Part shown: positions 13,094-13,396 of the stretch, piece by piece
Layout: each line of letters begins with the position of its first letter
How positions within the stretch are numbered: position 1 is the stretch's first letter
Origin: an uncultured Planctomycetaceae bacterium
Lineage (GTDB): Bacteria > Planctomycetota > Planctomycetia > Planctomycetales > Planctomycetaceae
DNA: 13,396 nucleotides
Reading direction: 5' to 3'
Assembly: GCA_903921605.1 (NCBI GenBank)
Contig: CAIXQV010000214.1
Span: forward strand, 1-13,396
The notes under the pieces: generated by a model
Told to the model about the DNA's origin: nothing
Databases searched by the model: none
Seen by the model: only the letters and a program-made list of their open reading frames with translations
Position numbers and translations under genes: made by a program

Positions 13094-13396
13094 CTACTTC
13101 TTCGCTGGAGCCGCGGCCTTCTTCGCATCCGTTCCGGCAGGAGCATTAGCGACGGGAACTGGTCGCTCGAGAATGCCTAAAGACGCTCCATAGAGCAGAC
13201 AAATCTGCTCCAAAGACGGCAGCTTGTTACCAGCCATCCATTCGTCAGCCTTCTTGTCCAGCTTTCGATCCGCAAAGGCTCGGCCAGCCACGACGTAACA
13301 TTCTTCTCGCCACAGGATGTTCTGCATTTTCGAAATCGCCGTCAGCACGGGTGCCGGATCTTTTGTTGTCAACGCCGTGGCTTCCACCAGTTCGCA
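13094..13396 (-). CDS. 3' end of an unrecognised protein gene, cut by the window edge
   Basis: The frame is open from the right edge (TGC at 13396-13394) to the TAG at 13094-13096, giving the last 100 residues. The first part is helix-like and mixed in charge, with Trp and Cys residues (ILWREECYVVAGRAFADRK, SLEQICLLYGASLG). The end is an Ala/Pro/Lys-rich tail (APAGTDAKKAAAPAKK) built partly from a repeated GCGAAGAAG unit. Such tails are often disordered. I do not recognise a family. A GTG at 13387-13385 lies in frame but the reading frame continues past it, so the true start is probably outside. Convergent with the FemAB gene; I see no clear terminator in the 7-bp gap. Confidence 0.6.
   Translation of the reverse strand, partial: CELVEATALTTKDPAPVLTAISKMQNILWREECYVVAGRAFADRKLDKKADEWMAGNKLPSLEQICLLYGASLGILERPVPVANAPAGTDAKKAAAPAKK

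Noticed and set aside
1..13396. CRISPR arrays, tRNA/rRNA genes, insertion sequences, phage or integrase genes
   Set aside because: No regularly spaced direct repeats, cloverleaf, rRNA core motifs, transposase or integrase motifs were seen on either strand.

Overview
The window (GC in the mid-50s by eye, moderately long intergenic spaces, few strong Shine-Dalgarno sites) looks like a chromosomal segment of a planctomycete. This rests on the gene types: a quinol:cytochrome c reductase cytochrome b fused to two c-type haem domains, and an exosortase/PEP-CTERM-style set of asparagine-synthase-like amidotransferase, glycosyltransferases and FemAB-like protein. The phylum is an inference; no rRNA or other marker gene is present.

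Left part (1-2763): a possible tail of an upstream gene and a strong hairpin (47-76), then the cytochrome b / dihaem cytochrome c fusion (132-2084). A short gap with a GAAA-tetraloop hairpin leads to cytidylate kinase cmk (2122-2763). These are housekeeping genes (respiration, CMP/dCMP phosphorylation).

Intergenic region 2764-3159 (396 bp): just after cmk comes a series of hairpins that resembles an intergenic palindromic repeat. Further down are a perfect 8+8 bp inverted repeat (2999-3020), a 10-bp-phased GTGACC repeat and a possible long-range leader stem. This is the most likely control region for the genes that follow.

Right part (3160-13086): six genes on the + strand with small gaps or overlaps, very probably one operon. 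They are an AsnB-type amidotransferase, a large protein resembling the PcRGLX/YetA-like (exo-rhamnogalacturonan lyase-like) family, three GT-B glycosyltransferases, and a FemAB/GNAT-fold protein of the XrtA/PEP-CTERM-associated type. Together they suggest synthesis and trimming or modification of a surface or exported glycan that carries amide and/or aminoacyl groups. The chemistry is inferred. No exosortase, polymerase, flippase or chain-length protein lies in the window, so the rest of the locus must be elsewhere.

Right edge: the 3' end of an unrecognised gene on the - strand (13094-13396, running off the window) converges on the FemAB gene with a 7-bp gap. No rRNA, tRNA, CRISPR array, insertion sequence or integrase was seen.
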